Part shown: one piece after another, positions 51,790-60,470 of the stretch
Numbering within the stretch: the stretch's first letter is position 1
Layout: each line of letters begins with the position of its first letter
Assembly: GCA_900318825.1 (NCBI GenBank)
Contig: ONMB01000008.1
Span: forward strand, 1-64,000
Direction of reading: 5' to 3'
DNA: 64,000 bases
Origin: an uncultured Ruminococcus sp.
Lineage (GTDB): Bacteria; Bacillota; Clostridia; Oscillospirales; Ruminococcaceae
Program-made: the position numbers and the translations under genes
Notes under the pieces: generated by a model
Told to the model about the DNA's origin: nothing
The model's input: only the letters and a program-made list of their open reading frames with translations
Database searches by the model: none

Positions 51790-52451
51790 TGGCAGACCTC
51801 ATCTTCGACTACGACGGCACTATTCACGAATCTATGCGAACCTACGCTCCGGCTTTCCGCGACACTATGAAGTGGCTCTCCGACAACGGCTACATTGAAC
51901 CGAAGGAGTACGCCGACAGCGAGATAAGCCGCTGGCTGGGCTTCAACTCAACCGATATGTGGGGACAGTTCCACCCGGAGCTCGATCCCGAAATACGCGA
52001 AACTGCAAGAAAAATGCTCGGCGAGAATATGGCGCGGCGAACCGAAAACGGCGAAGGCTCACTCTTTGCCGGTACCGAGGAAGTCCTCACAGAGCTGAAA
52101 ACCAGAGGGCATAATCTATCCTTCCTCAGCAACTGCCGCATACACTATATGGAAAGACACAGATGTGTCTTTGAGCTCGACCGCTTCTTCGACAGGTTCT
52201 ACTGCTGCGAGGAATTCGGATTTATCCCCAAATATGAGATATTCCGCAAATTCGCACATAAACACGAGGGACCTTTCATAATAATCGGCGACCGCTTCCA
52301 CGATATTGAGACTGCAACCCAAAATGACCTGCTCTCAATAGGCTGCGGCTACGGCTACGGCTCCCCAGACGAGCTTGCCGCTGCTGACATCATAGTGAAC
52401 AGCATAACTGAAATACCCGATGCTGTTGAGCAGCTACTGAGCGCTGAATAA
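51789..52451 (+). CDS. HAD-family phosphatase, candidate flavin-precursor phosphatase
   Basis: This 220-residue haloacid dehalogenase-like hydrolase has motif I DYDGT (nucleophile Asp7, acid Asp9) and motif II LSNC near 117. A Lys region FIPKYEIF and motif IV IIGDRFHDIETA follow. An alpha-helical cap lies between motifs I and II. It overlaps the ribH stop by one base, so it is in the rib operon. Riboflavin synthesis needs removal of the phosphate from 5-amino-6-(5-phosphoribitylamino)uracil, done elsewhere by HAD enzymes (YcsE, YigB, YbjI). This is the only candidate in the operon. A general phosphatase is the alternative. Confidence 0.8.
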   Translation: MADLIFDYDGTIHESMRTYAPAFRDTMKWLSDNGYIEPKEYADSEISRWLGFNSTDMWGQFHPELDPEIRETARKMLGENMARRTENGEGSLFAGTEEVLTELKTRGHNLSFLSNCRIHYMERHRCVFELDRFFDRFYCCEEFGFIPKYEIFRKFAHKHEGPFIIIGDRFHDIETATQNDLLSIGCGYGYGSPDELAAADIIVNSITEIPDAVEQLLSAE

Positions 52452-52464
52452 AACAATGACATAC

Positions 52465-52500
52465 AAAAAGGACGTTCCGACCGGAACGTCCTTTTCTTTT
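52465..52500. terminator. Bidirectional terminator between the rib operon and the ABC transporter gene
   Basis: A long stem (AAAAAGGACGTTCC / GGAACGTCCTTTT) with a GACC loop and U-tracts on both strands, between converging genes. Confidence 0.93.
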
Positions 52501-55474
52501 ATTCTGTTCTGAGTGCAACTACCGGATCTTTCTTGGCAGCTAATCTTGAAGGTATGAGTCCTGCGATGAATGTCAGGAACATACTTATGAGTATCAGAAT
52601 GACCGCACCTGCTACCGGAACGTGTGCAACAAGTGTATCGAGCTTCGTTACATTGTGGATAATAACATTTATAACGAGTGTCAGCAGCATAGATACGCCG
52701 ATACCGATAATTCCGGCTGTGAGACCTACAAGAAGAGTCTCCGCGTTGAATACTGTTGATACGTCGTGCTTTGAAGCACCTATCGCACGGAGTATACCGA
52801 TCTCCCTCGTTCTTTCGAGAACTGAGATATAGGTTATGATACCGATCATTATCGATGATACCACGAGCGATATACCTACGAACGCAATGAGCAGATATGA
52901 GATACCTGTGATGATGTTTGTTACAGATGACATGAGCAGCTTGACAAAGTCTGTGTAGTGTATCTCATCAGCCTCGTCCTCAACGGAATTGTTATAGGCT
53001 GTTATCTCGTCCGCGATAACGTCCTTATCCTTGAAGGATTTAGCGTAGATCCTTATCTTTGAAGGATCATCAGGATCAGCGTAGCCGAGCTTGTAGAGAA
53101 TGTCGTCATAGCTGAATTCAGAGATCTCTTCGGGGGTGAAGCTGTCGAATATCTTCACATATGCTTCATCAGTTATATTCAGCTCGTCAAGTGAAGCTGC
53201 AAGCTCTGTCTCAGTCATATCTGAGAGCTCAGCAGCCTTGTCTGCTGCATACTTATAGGGCAGGATATTTCTGAGGATATCAGGAGCATACTGCTGGAAC
53301 TGCTCGTCAGTAAGTCCCTGAAGTGCCTTGACAATCGCAGCTGAATCTGTTGTTCCCTTGCCGTCCTCGTTCGGAACTGCAAGAGCAGCGATGTCCTTGA
53401 AGAGCTGCTCGCGGTTTTCGGGCTTGAGAGCCTCCTTGAGCATTGCTTCAAGCTCCTCATCGCTCGGCATCGACATAACGAACTTTGCGACCTCTGCCTT
53501 GTGCGAAGTATCAAGTCCGACCACATACTTCTTAGCCGACTCAGCCTTCTGCTTATCGTCAGGACCTACATAGTCATCAGTCTTGAACTTCTTGCCGCTG
53601 ATAAGGTCGTTTTCCTTGTCACCGAGCTGCTGCTTGAGGAGCTCACTGCCGCGGTTCTTCTCGATAACGTAATCCGTAAGAGCCTTCGTGTAGCCGATAT
53701 ATCCCTGTATCATTGAGTTCTTGGCGTCGGGATTATGTCTGATAAATCCGACAACTTTCAGCATTGTACCGATATTATTGTTGTTGTAGAGCACCTCAAG
53801 ACCGGTATCATTTCTTGTAAGGTCAGTGTATCCCCTGCCGTCCGCATTAGCTTCATAGTACTCGCAGGGAAGTATCATCTTGAATTCCTTATCCATAATC
53901 TCGGAGAAGCTCCACTTTGTTCTGCCGTAGTCATTGATGACTTCGCCCTTCATAGCAGCCTTGAGTATGTCGCCAAAGCTGTCTGCGGACTTCATACCGA
54001 GCGCGTAAGTAATCATATCGGGGATCTGGTTGTTCTCATCGAGGACTACCACTACCTCGTTGTAGTTCTGAGGCCATGTACCAGAAATGAGGTCGTACTG
54101 CTCCTTTATGAGCGGGTTCACATCTGTTCCGTCATCATTGGGAAGGAGTTCCTCCCAGACGTTTATGCTCCACATCGACATCATACTGTTATTGCCGGAA
54201 TATACGGAGTTTTCGTTCATAGCGTCCTGCATTCCCATAGCCTTAGCGTACATATCGTTTACATCGGATTTGACTATCTTGCCGTTATCGTCCTTGGTGA
54301 AGATAGGCATCTTAACTGAGTAGCTGTATGAAACAGCCTTTGCCTTATCCTTGATAGTCTTGTTGCTGTCAACGTACTTTTTGAATTTTGCCATATTGTT
54401 GATACGCTTGGCAGTTGAGTTCATCTTATTGAGCGCATCATACATCTCTGTGCCGGCATATACCGTATCCTCAGGATCGCCGGGCTCGCGGTGTATCTCT
54501 TCATTGTCTCCGAACATTATCTTTATCATCTCGGAGCTGTCCGTAGACTCACGGTCAATTGTGATAGGATAGGAAGCGAGAGTCTCCTCCTGAACTCCGT
54601 CGATGTACTCGTTGATACCGGTCGAAAGCGCGAGTATCAGCGCTATACCGATGATACCGATAGAACCCGCAAACGCCGTGAGAAGTGTTCTTCCCTTCTT
54701 AGTGAGAAGGTTGTTGAGTGAGAGTGAAACCGCCGTAAGGAAGGACATGGAAACGCGCTTCTTCTTGGCTTCAACAGGAGCATCGACCTTCTCGGGAACG
54801 AAAGGAGCACTGTCGGAAGTCAGCTGACCGTCCTTGATACGGACTATTCTTGTTGCATACTGCTCAGCGAGCTCAGGGTTATGGGTTACCATGATAACGA
54901 GCTTATCCTTGGCGATCTCCTTGAGGAGCTCCATGACCTGTATGCTCGTTTCGCTGTCGAGAGCACCTGTCGGCTCATCAGCAAGTAGTATATCCGGGTT
55001 ATTTATGAGCGCACGGGCGATAGCAACACGCTGCATCTGACCGCCCGACATCTGATTAGGCTTTTTGTGTATCTGATCGCCGAGACCAACCTTTTCGAGG
55101 GCTTCCTTAGCACGTTTTCTTCTCTCAGACTTTGAAACGCCTGAAATAGTGAGTGCAAGCTCGACGTTCGAGAGAACGGTCTGATGAGGAATGAGGTTAT
55201 AGCTCTGGAAAATGAAACCGATAGAATGGTTTCTGTAAGCGTCCCAGTCTCTGTCCTTATATTTTTTAGTTGAAACTCCGTTGATAACGAGATCACCAGA
55301 AGTATAATGGTCAAGTCCGCCTATAATATTGAGCAAAGTTGTCTTTCCACAGCCCGAATGTCCGAGAATAGCCACAAACTCGTTCTCTCTGAACGTTATA
55401 TCAACGCCATTGAGAGCTGTGACCTTATTCTCACCGCTGCCATATTCTTTAATGATTTTTTTTAGCTGTAACAA
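52499..55474 (-). CDS. ABC transporter, ATPase fused to FtsX/MacB-type permease
   Basis: This 991-residue fusion has an ATPase domain (1-225; Walker A GHSGCGKTT near 37-45, signature MSGGQMQRVAIARAL, Walker B ILLADEPTGALD), then a permease. The permease has one membrane segment (about 262-284; GSIGIIGIALILALSTG), a very large external domain (about 290-855) and three C-terminal segments (SYLLIAFVGISLVVSSIMIG, GIIGIGVSMLLTLV, ILILISMFLTFIAGL). MacB/FtsX-type systems act as mechanotransmitters for peptide or lipoprotein export, or antimicrobial resistance. The start codon is TTG 55474 behind AAGGGTG. No regulator or partner is adjacent. The external domain is unusually large. Confidence 0.88.
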   Translation of the reverse strand: MLQLKKIIKEYGSGENKVTALNGVDITFRENEFVAILGHSGCGKTTLLNIIGGLDHYTSGDLVINGVSTKKYKDRDWDAYRNHSIGFIFQSYNLIPHQTVLSNVELALTISGVSKSERRKRAKEALEKVGLGDQIHKKPNQMSGGQMQRVAIARALINNPDILLADEPTGALDSETSIQVMELLKEIAKDKLVIMVTHNPELAEQYATRIVRIKDGQLTSDSAPFVPEKVDAPVEAKKKRVSMSFLTAVSLSLNNLLTKKGRTLLTAFAGSIGIIGIALILALSTGINEYIDGVQEETLASYPITIDRESTDSSEMIKIMFGDNEEIHREPGDPEDTVYAGTEMYDALNKMNSTAKRINNMAKFKKYVDSNKTIKDKAKAVSYSYSVKMPIFTKDDNGKIVKSDVNDMYAKAMGMQDAMNENSVYSGNNSMMSMWSINVWEELLPNDDGTDVNPLIKEQYDLISGTWPQNYNEVVVVLDENNQIPDMITYALGMKSADSFGDILKAAMKGEVINDYGRTKWSFSEIMDKEFKMILPCEYYEANADGRGYTDLTRNDTGLEVLYNNNNIGTMLKVVGFIRHNPDAKNSMIQGYIGYTKALTDYVIEKNRGSELLKQQLGDKENDLISGKKFKTDDYVGPDDKQKAESAKKYVVGLDTSHKAEVAKFVMSMPSDEELEAMLKEALKPENREQLFKDIAALAVPNEDGKGTTDSAAIVKALQGLTDEQFQQYAPDILRNILPYKYAADKAAELSDMTETELAASLDELNITDEAYVKIFDSFTPEEISEFSYDDILYKLGYADPDDPSKIRIYAKSFKDKDVIADEITAYNNSVEDEADEIHYTDFVKLLMSSVTNIITGISYLLIAFVGISLVVSSIMIGIITYISVLERTREIGILRAIGASKHDVSTVFNAETLLVGLTAGIIGIGVSMLLTLVINVIIHNVTKLDTLVAHVPVAGAVILILISMFLTFIAGLIPSRLAAKKDPVVALRTE

Positions 55475-55512
55475 TCAATTCACCCTTTCAAAAGTTAAAA
55501 TTAGTATTTTAT

Positions 55513-55541
55513 ATTATAGCACTTTGACGAATAATTGTCAA
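55513..55541 (-). promoter_or_regulatory. Promoter of the ABC transporter gene
   Basis: The minus strand reads TTGACA (55536-55541), a 17-bp spacer and TATAAT (55513-55518), a perfect match. Confidence 0.9.
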
Positions 55542-55582
55542 TGCTTTTGTACATATTAAAACATATTTCACTCAGTTTTCAC

Positions 55583-55616
55583 AAAAAAACAGACACCCAT
55601 TTTAGCAGGGTGCCTG
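55583..55616 (-). terminator. Terminator after prs
   Basis: On the minus strand CAGGCACCC (55616-55608) pairs with GGGTGTCTG (55598-55590; one G-T pair), followed by a run of seven T (55589-55583). Confidence 0.88.
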
Positions 55617-55631
55617 TTGATATTCTGACTA

Positions 55632-56777
55632 TTACTTCATGCCATACTTCTTGAGGAGGTTCTCGATCTTCTCGTGGGGATCAATGATCTTGCTGATAGA
55701 AACATCGTGATTGATAGCCTCAATGAAGTAAGCGATGTACTTTGAAACATCTACCTCATGGAACCAAGGTCTGCTGAGGAGCTCAGGTGATCTGTATGTG
55801 AGGTTTGTACCGAATACGCCGTCGATTATGCCGTCCTTATAAGCCTTGTCGAACTTCTCAAGACCGTTTGTGAAGATAGCGTAGGTAGCGTAAGCGAAAA
55901 TTCTTCCAGCCTTCTTCTCCTTGAGTGCATATGCAAGATCAAGCATAGACTCACCGGAAGAAATGATATCATCGGAAACGAAGATGTCCTTGCCCTCAAC
56001 GGGATTTCCGAGGTATTCGTGAGCAACGATAGGATTTCTGCCGTTCACGATAGTTGAGTAGTCTCTTCTCTTGTAGAACATACCCATTTCAACGCCGAGT
56101 ACAGAAGCATAGTACATATTTCTGTTGAGAGCGCCTTCGTCAGGACTTACTACCATAAATCTGTCCTTATTTAAGTTGATATCCTTGATATCCTTGAGCA
56201 TTGCCTTGAGCACCTGATAGGTAGGCATAACGTTATCGAAGCCCATGAGCGGGATAGCATTCTGAACTCTCGGATCGTGAGCGTCAAAGGTAACGATGTT
56301 TGATACGCCCATTGCCTCGAGCTCCTGAAGAGCACAAGCGCAGTCGAGAGACTCACGGTAGCTTCTTCTGTGCTGACGTCCGCCGTAAAGGATAGGCATG
56401 ATAACTGTAATCCTGTGAGCCTTACCGCTTGCAGCCTGGATAATTCTCTTGAGATCCTGGAAATGATCGTCAGGAGACATAGCATTCTGCATACCGAAGT
56501 AGTCATACTTTATATTATAGTTGCCGACATCAATGATAATGAACAGATCCTTGCCGCGTACAGTAGACTTGATAAGTCCCTTTCCGTCGCCTGATGAGAA
56601 ACGGGGGCACTCGCTCTCGAGGAGGAAGGTATCAACGTTGATACCGCCCTTGCCAGCCCAGTCAACAAGATACTTGTCTATCTTATCTCCGAGCTCTGTA
56701 ACGCTGTTCATTGCGATAACACCGATAGGTGCAACATTTGAATCGCTGCCGAATAAAATCTCACTTGAAGCTGTCAT
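55632..56777 (-). CDS. prs: Ribose-phosphate pyrophosphokinase (long form)
   Basis: This 381-residue PRPP synthase makes PRPP for purines, pyrimidines, histidine and NAD. It is longer than the usual 310-320 residues. MPILYGGRQHRRSYRES and TFDAHDPRVQNAIP are the ATP and flexible-loop regions, VVSPDEGALNR a binding motif, and FVSDDIISSGESM the PRPP loop. The start is uncertain: ATG 56777 has a poor SD, a GTG at 56795 is possible, and the only strong SD (GAAAGGAG, 56813-56820) is separated from both by a hairpin (56788-56810). It follows ppa on the same strand, so PRPP and pyrophosphate metabolism may be coupled. Confidence 0.92.
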   Translation of the reverse strand: MTASSEILFGSDSNVAPIGVIAMNSVTELGDKIDKYLVDWAGKGGINVDTFLLESECPRFSSGDGKGLIKSTVRGKDLFIIIDVGNYNIKYDYFGMQNAMSPDDHFQDLKRIIQAASGKAHRITVIMPILYGGRQHRRSYRESLDCACALQELEAMGVSNIVTFDAHDPRVQNAIPLMGFDNVMPTYQVLKAMLKDIKDINLNKDRFMVVSPDEGALNRNMYYASVLGVEMGMFYKRRDYSTIVNGRNPIVAHEYLGNPVEGKDIFVSDDIISSGESMLDLAYALKEKKAGRIFAYATYAIFTNGLEKFDKAYKDGIIDGVFGTNLTYRSPELLSRPWFHEVDVSKYIAYFIEAINHDVSISKIIDPHEKIENLLKKYGMK

Positions 56778-56864
56778 AAATACTTTTTCGCACACGCCTT
56801 AGCCGTGCGATACTCCTTTCAGAATTGTATTATCCGCCGCTGCGGGGTGGGGTATCAGTTTCGG

Positions 56865-57395
56865 TCACTTGCAGAAATTGTTGATATAGCTGTCGATATC
56901 CTCAGCTATTATTCCCTTTGCAACATCTGCATGATCGACCTCATTAACGGCTGTCGTTTTGTTTTCAAGCTCCTTATAAACTGTGAAGAAATGTGTCATT
57001 TCATCAAAAACGTGCTTAGGGAGCTGCTCGATATCCATATAAACATTGTAGTTCGGATCATCAAACGGTATGGCGATGATCTTGTCATCGCGGTGACCGT
57101 TGTCGAGCATTCTGATAACGCCGATAGGATAGCATCTTACGAGCGTCATAGGCATGAGTGTTTCCGAACACAGCACCAGAACATCAAGAGGATCGGCGTC
57201 ATCGGAAAAAGTTCTTGGAATAAAACCGTAGTTTGCAGGATAGTGAGTAGAGGTATGAAGGATACGGTCCATCTTGATAAGACCGGTCTCCTTGTCGAGC
57301 TCATACTTTATCTTGCTGCCTTTGCCGATCTCTATGACTGCATAGAAATCATCGGGGTTTATCCTTTTGGGACTGATATTGTGCCAGATATTCAT
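56865..57395 (-). CDS. ppa: Inorganic pyrophosphatase, family I
   Basis: This 176-residue soluble enzyme hydrolyses pyrophosphate and drives biosynthesis. The active-site stretch [11 protein letters not shown] carries the metal-binding Asp residues. [15 protein letters not shown] and [12 protein letters not shown] are also typical. GGAGGG precedes ATG 57395. The 69-nt spacer to prs has no clear terminator. Confidence 0.95.
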   Translation of the reverse strand: MNIWHNISPKRINPDDFYAVIEIGKGSKIKYELDKETGLIKMDRILHTSTHYPANYGFIPRTFSDDADPLDVLVLCSETLMPMTLVRCYPIGVIRMLDNGHRDDKIIAIPFDDPNYNVYMDIEQLPKHVFDEMTHFFTVYKELENKTTAVNEVDHADVAKGIIAEDIDSYINNFCK

Positions 57396-57486
57396 AAGAT
57401 CCCTCCACAGCTTGTCCGGAACATAGCATTCCGGGTAGTACGTTTGCGGCTCTGCAACAGGGCAGAGTTATCTCCAACTAATTATT

Positions 57487-57514
57487 AGTATATCATTTTT
57501 TGGAGATTTGTCAA
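57487..57514 (-). promoter_or_regulatory. Promoter of ppa (and possibly prs)
   Basis: The minus strand reads TTGACA (57509-57514), a 16-bp spacer and TATACT (57487-57492). Confidence 0.8.
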
Positions 57515-57666
57515 TAACGCTCGTAAATTTCGGCGATATGATATAAATTATCGCAAATTGTCGTCATATTTTCGACTTTAAGTCAAACTCGTAAATTAGT
57601 ATACTATTTGTATCATAATATTTACAGAAATTTAACACTTCTGGCAGAAAAAATACTTAATATCTA

Positions 57667-57695
57667 TTGATTTTTCAAATAGGATACTGTATAAT
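57667..57695 (+). promoter_or_regulatory. Promoter of the GGDEF gene
   Basis: TTGATT (57667-57672), a 17-bp spacer and TATAAT (57690-57695). It predicts a leader of about 200 nt, long for this window. Confidence 0.82.
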
Positions 57696-57886
57696 ATACA
57701 TATGAAAGTGGCTGTACCGTTCAGCAATATGCGCTCATTTTACAAAAATTTCGCTAAATATCGGTATTGCAGCTTTCCCGTTGATCGTAAACGACTGTAA
57801 ACCGCTCTGCTCTTACCAAGCAGGGCTGTGTAGTTTATATCAATCTTAACATTCTGTATATTAATCAACTTTTTTAATTGGAAATG

Positions 57887-57899
57887 AGGTGTCCCACCT
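57887..57899 (+). promoter_or_regulatory. Small hairpin over the SD of the GGDEF gene
   Basis: AGGTG (57887-57891) and CACCT (57895-57899) are perfectly complementary across TCC. The SD GAGGTG is in the stem, two bases before ATG 57902, with unusually long spacing. Confidence 0.5.
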
Positions 57900-57901
57900 G
57901 A

Positions 57902-59830
57902 ATGAACAGCTATAAGATCGCGCTCATTATTGAAGAAATGGATCAAAGCTACCAGAGCTCCATACTCAACGGCATAGCTGCGGCTGCGTCAGAATTCTCG
58001 CTCAACATCTCTGTATTCGTTTCTTTCAGCGGTTCGATTAATCAGGCACACGCTAAAGGCGAATTCAACATCTTCAATCTGCCCGATTTCAATGACTTTG
58101 ACGGTGCGATACTCCTCACCAACACACTTGCCCGCCAGAGTGTCACCAATGACATTCTCGAAAGGATAAAGGCTGCCGGTATACCTGCCGTCAGCATCGA
58201 CAACGATATCCCCTACCTCTACCATGTTGGCATAGACAACAGAGCTGCTATGCGCCGTATCGCAGAGCACCTCATAAATGTACACCATTTCACAAAATTT
58301 GCCTATATTTCAGGTCCCGAGGATAACCCGGAAAGCGTTGACAGACTCTCCGCATTCCTTGAGGTCCTCGAAGAAAAAGACCTCAATATATCCGAGGAAT
58401 ACATCTATTTCGGAAACTTCCGCGCTCCCTCAGGCAGAGAAGCCGTCGAGCATTTTCTCAGTCTCGGCAAAGAGCTCCCCGAAGCTATCATCTGCGCAAA
58501 CGATGTTATGGCTTCTTCCGCTATAAACCGCCTTATGGACGAGGGACTGTATGTTCCCCGCGACATAGCTGTAACAGGCTTCGACAACACCTACAATACC
58601 CAGAACTATCAGGTAGAGATAACTTCTGTTGACCGTCCGCTCGCACTGTCCGGACGCATAGCCTGCAAAATGCTCAGCAATCATTTCAGGAACATAGCTC
58701 AGGAACGCAGTGTCATACTGAATATGTCACCGCATTTTACTGAGAGCTGCGGCTGCTCACATAATGCCAACGACAATATCAAGGCTTTCAAGGAGCAGAA
58801 TTACTGCAACTATATGCGTATCGAGTCCTCACAGGATTTTATGTCAGAAACTAATAAGCTCTCAGTCGAGCTCCTCGGTACCGACTCCTTCGAGAACTAT
58901 ATCGCGATCCTCAAGGAATTCACACAGAAGATCGCTGCTGAGGAATTTTACTTCTGCCTCTGCGAAAGCTGGCTCTCCGAATCCGGCATAGACTCTGCTG
59001 CCTCCGGTACCACTGAAAACGCTGAGTCCCTCAACACATACAGCGACGAGATCCTCGTTCCTATCGCCTACTCAAACGGCAAGTTCCACGACGTTGACAA
59101 GATAAAGCGCAGGGATATCCTCCCCGCTGTTGCAAATAACGGCAGATCAGGAAAGCTCTACTATCACATTCCCCTGCATTTCGGCGAGCGCTGCTTCGGC
59201 TATATGGTCATCTACAACTCACCTATGCCGCTGCACAGCTCAATGTTCGAGAGCTTCTGCATATCTCTCAGCAACACTCTCGAGAATATCAGAAAGGTCA
59301 TCAGTCTCGAGTACGCGATAAAGCGTCTCAAGCGTCTTTACGCACGCGATACCTTCTCCGGCATCTACAACAGGAACGGTTTCGTTCAGGCAACCGCAGA
59401 TGTATACAACGATTGCGTTGCAAATCAGCGTGACATAATGCTCATGTTCATCGACCTCGACGGTCTGAAGAAGATCAATGACACCTACGGTCACAGTGTC
59501 GGCGACAAGGCTATCTGCTGCGTTGCGGATGTACTTGTGAAGTCCTGTACAAACGGTGAGATATTCTGCCGCTTCGGCGGTGATGAATTCATCGTTTTTG
59601 CCGCTGACGCTACCGAGACCGAAGCTGACGCTCTCACAAAGCTCATCGCGGACAATATCTCCGAGCTCAACGCAAGCGGCGTAAATCCGTTCACGCTCAG
59701 TGCAAGTACCGGCTACGTCATCACTAAGCCGCAGGAAGGCGAGGACATCTTCAATTTCGTCACCGAGGCAGACAAGGTAATGTACGCCGAAAAGAAGAAG
59801 AAAAAGCTCTCCAAATACCTCAAAGCATAA
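57902..59830 (+). CDS. Cytosolic LacI-like sensor fused to a diguanylate cyclase
   Basis: This 642-residue protein has no signal peptide or membrane segment. Residues about 4-280 match the ligand-binding core of LacI/GalR regulators (FAYISGPEDNPESVDR; ICANDVMASSAINRL; VTGFDNT), but there is no N-terminal HTH. Residues about 300-460 look like a GAF-type linker domain. Residues about 475-642 are GGDEF: DLDGLKKINDTYGH, then RFGGDEF (GGDEF at 559-563). The RxxD inhibition site is replaced by TNGE. A sugar- or nucleoside-like ligand probably controls cyclic-di-GMP synthesis. It is monocistronic, with a hairpin on its SD and a strong terminator. Confidence 0.88.
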   Translation: MNSYKIALIIEEMDQSYQSSILNGIAAAASEFSLNISVFVSFSGSINQAHAKGEFNIFNLPDFNDFDGAILLTNTLARQSVTNDILERIKAAGIPAVSIDNDIPYLYHVGIDNRAAMRRIAEHLINVHHFTKFAYISGPEDNPESVDRLSAFLEVLEEKDLNISEEYIYFGNFRAPSGREAVEHFLSLGKELPEAIICANDVMASSAINRLMDEGLYVPRDIAVTGFDNTYNTQNYQVEITSVDRPLALSGRIACKMLSNHFRNIAQERSVILNMSPHFTESCGCSHNANDNIKAFKEQNYCNYMRIESSQDFMSETNKLSVELLGTDSFENYIAILKEFTQKIAAEEFYFCLCESWLSESGIDSAASGTTENAESLNTYSDEILVPIAYSNGKFHDVDKIKRRDILPAVANNGRSGKLYYHIPLHFGERCFGYMVIYNSPMPLHSSMFESFCISLSNTLENIRKVISLEYAIKRLKRLYARDTFSGIYNRNGFVQATADVYNDCVANQRDIMLMFIDLDGLKKINDTYGHSVGDKAICCVADVLVKSCTNGEIFCRFGGDEFIVFAADATETEADALTKLIADNISELNASGVNPFTLSASTGYVITKPQEGEDIFNFVTEADKVMYAEKKKKKLSKYLKA

Positions 59831-59832
59831 TT

Positions 59833-59865
59833 AAAGCCGTAGCACCTGTGGTGTTACGGCTTTTT
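59833..59865. terminator. Terminator between the GGDEF gene and the dCMP deaminase gene
   Basis: AAAGCCGTA...CACC pairs with GGTG...TACGGCTTT (one mismatch) around a TGT loop, with TTTTT after it and an A-run before it for the opposite strand. Confidence 0.9.
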
Positions 59866-59875
59866 CTGTAAATAT

Positions 59876-60358
59876 TCACACGGATAAAACTATCTTCTTT
59901 CCGCTTGCTTTGTACTCCTCATACTCCACTCCGCATCGGCTGAAAAGCAGACACGAAGCCTTCACAGCGTCGCTGTCAGCGTACTTGTTCTCGTAGTACA
60001 CTACCCTCTTGATACCGGACTGTATTATCGCCTTTGCACATTCGTTACACGGGAAGAGCGTAACATACAGCGTACAGCCGCTGAGGTTGCCGATGTTGCA
60101 GTTGAGTATGGCATTGAGCTCGGCGTGACACACGAACGGGTACTTCGTATCGAGCGGAGACTCCGCAGAACGCTCCCACGGCATTTCATCATCGCTGCAG
60201 CCGGTCGGCATACCGTTATAGCCAACTGAAACTATCTTGTTCTCACGGTTCACGATACAGGCTCCGACCTGTGTATTGTTGTCCTTGCTTCGCTCCGCTG
60301 AGAGCATAGCGATACCCATAAAGTACTCGTCCCAGCTGATATAGTCAGTACGCTTCAT
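59876..60358 (-). CDS. Deoxycytidylate deaminase (ComEB-like)
   Basis: This 160-residue zinc deaminase converts dCMP to dUMP for thymidylate synthesis. The zinc motif is HAELNAILN, with PCNECAKAI giving the two Cys. [19 protein letters not shown] at the N-terminus is typical of the dCMP deaminase/ComEB family. It has its own promoter (60394-60422). There are no adjacent competence genes here, so the comE link does not apply. Confidence 0.93.
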   Translation of the reverse strand: MKRTDYISWDEYFMGIAMLSAERSKDNNTQVGACIVNRENKIVSVGYNGMPTGCSDDEMPWERSAESPLDTKYPFVCHAELNAILNCNIGNLSGCTLYVTLFPCNECAKAIIQSGIKRVVYYENKYADSDAVKASCLLFSRCGVEYEEYKASGKKIVLSV

Positions 60359-60372
60359 TCAAACGCCTCCAA

Positions 60373-60422
60373 ACATAGTATTAACTATGTAACATTATAC
60401 TATACAGCGGCAGTTTTGTCAA
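60373..60422 (-). promoter_or_regulatory. Promoter of the dCMP deaminase gene with downstream inverted repeat
   Basis: The minus strand reads TTGACA (60417-60422), a 17-bp spacer and TATAAT (60394-60399). Just past the transcript start a 7-bp perfect repeat, ACATAGT (60373-60379) and ACTATGT (60384-60390), may be an operator or a leader hairpin. Confidence 0.8.
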
Positions 60423-60433
60423 CTGAGAATACC

Positions 60434-60465
60434 AAAAACCGGTCACAAAATCCTCTGTGACCGGT
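60434..60465 (-). terminator. Terminator after the HAD/G1P dehydrogenase pair
   Basis: On the minus strand ACCGGTCACA (60465-60456) pairs perfectly with TGTGACCGGT (60447-60438), followed by TTTTT. Confidence 0.9.
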
Positions 60466-60470
60466 CATTT

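Larger units (their letters stand above)
57396..57901. other. 506-bp intergenic region between ppa and the GGDEF gene
   Basis: The region holds two divergent promoters (57487-57514 and 57667-57695), a ppa leader with a CTCTGC/GCAGAG hairpin, and a GGDEF leader of about 200 nt. That leader includes a hairpin GCTCTGCT (57804-57811) with AGCAGGGC (57819-57826) and the SD hairpin at 57887-57899. The AT-rich middle (57515-57666) shows small dyads only. The leader does not match GEMM cyclic-di-GMP riboswitches as I know them. Confidence 0.6.

Noticed and set aside
57701..57799. 32-codon frame just after the GGDEF-gene promoter
   Set aside because: It begins at the predicted transcript start with no SD, and shows no recognisable peptide. 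It is more likely part of the untranslated leader.
57700..57900. Cyclic-di-GMP (GEMM) riboswitch before the GGDEF gene
   Set aside because: The conserved GEMM core and tetraloop-receptor sequences are not present.
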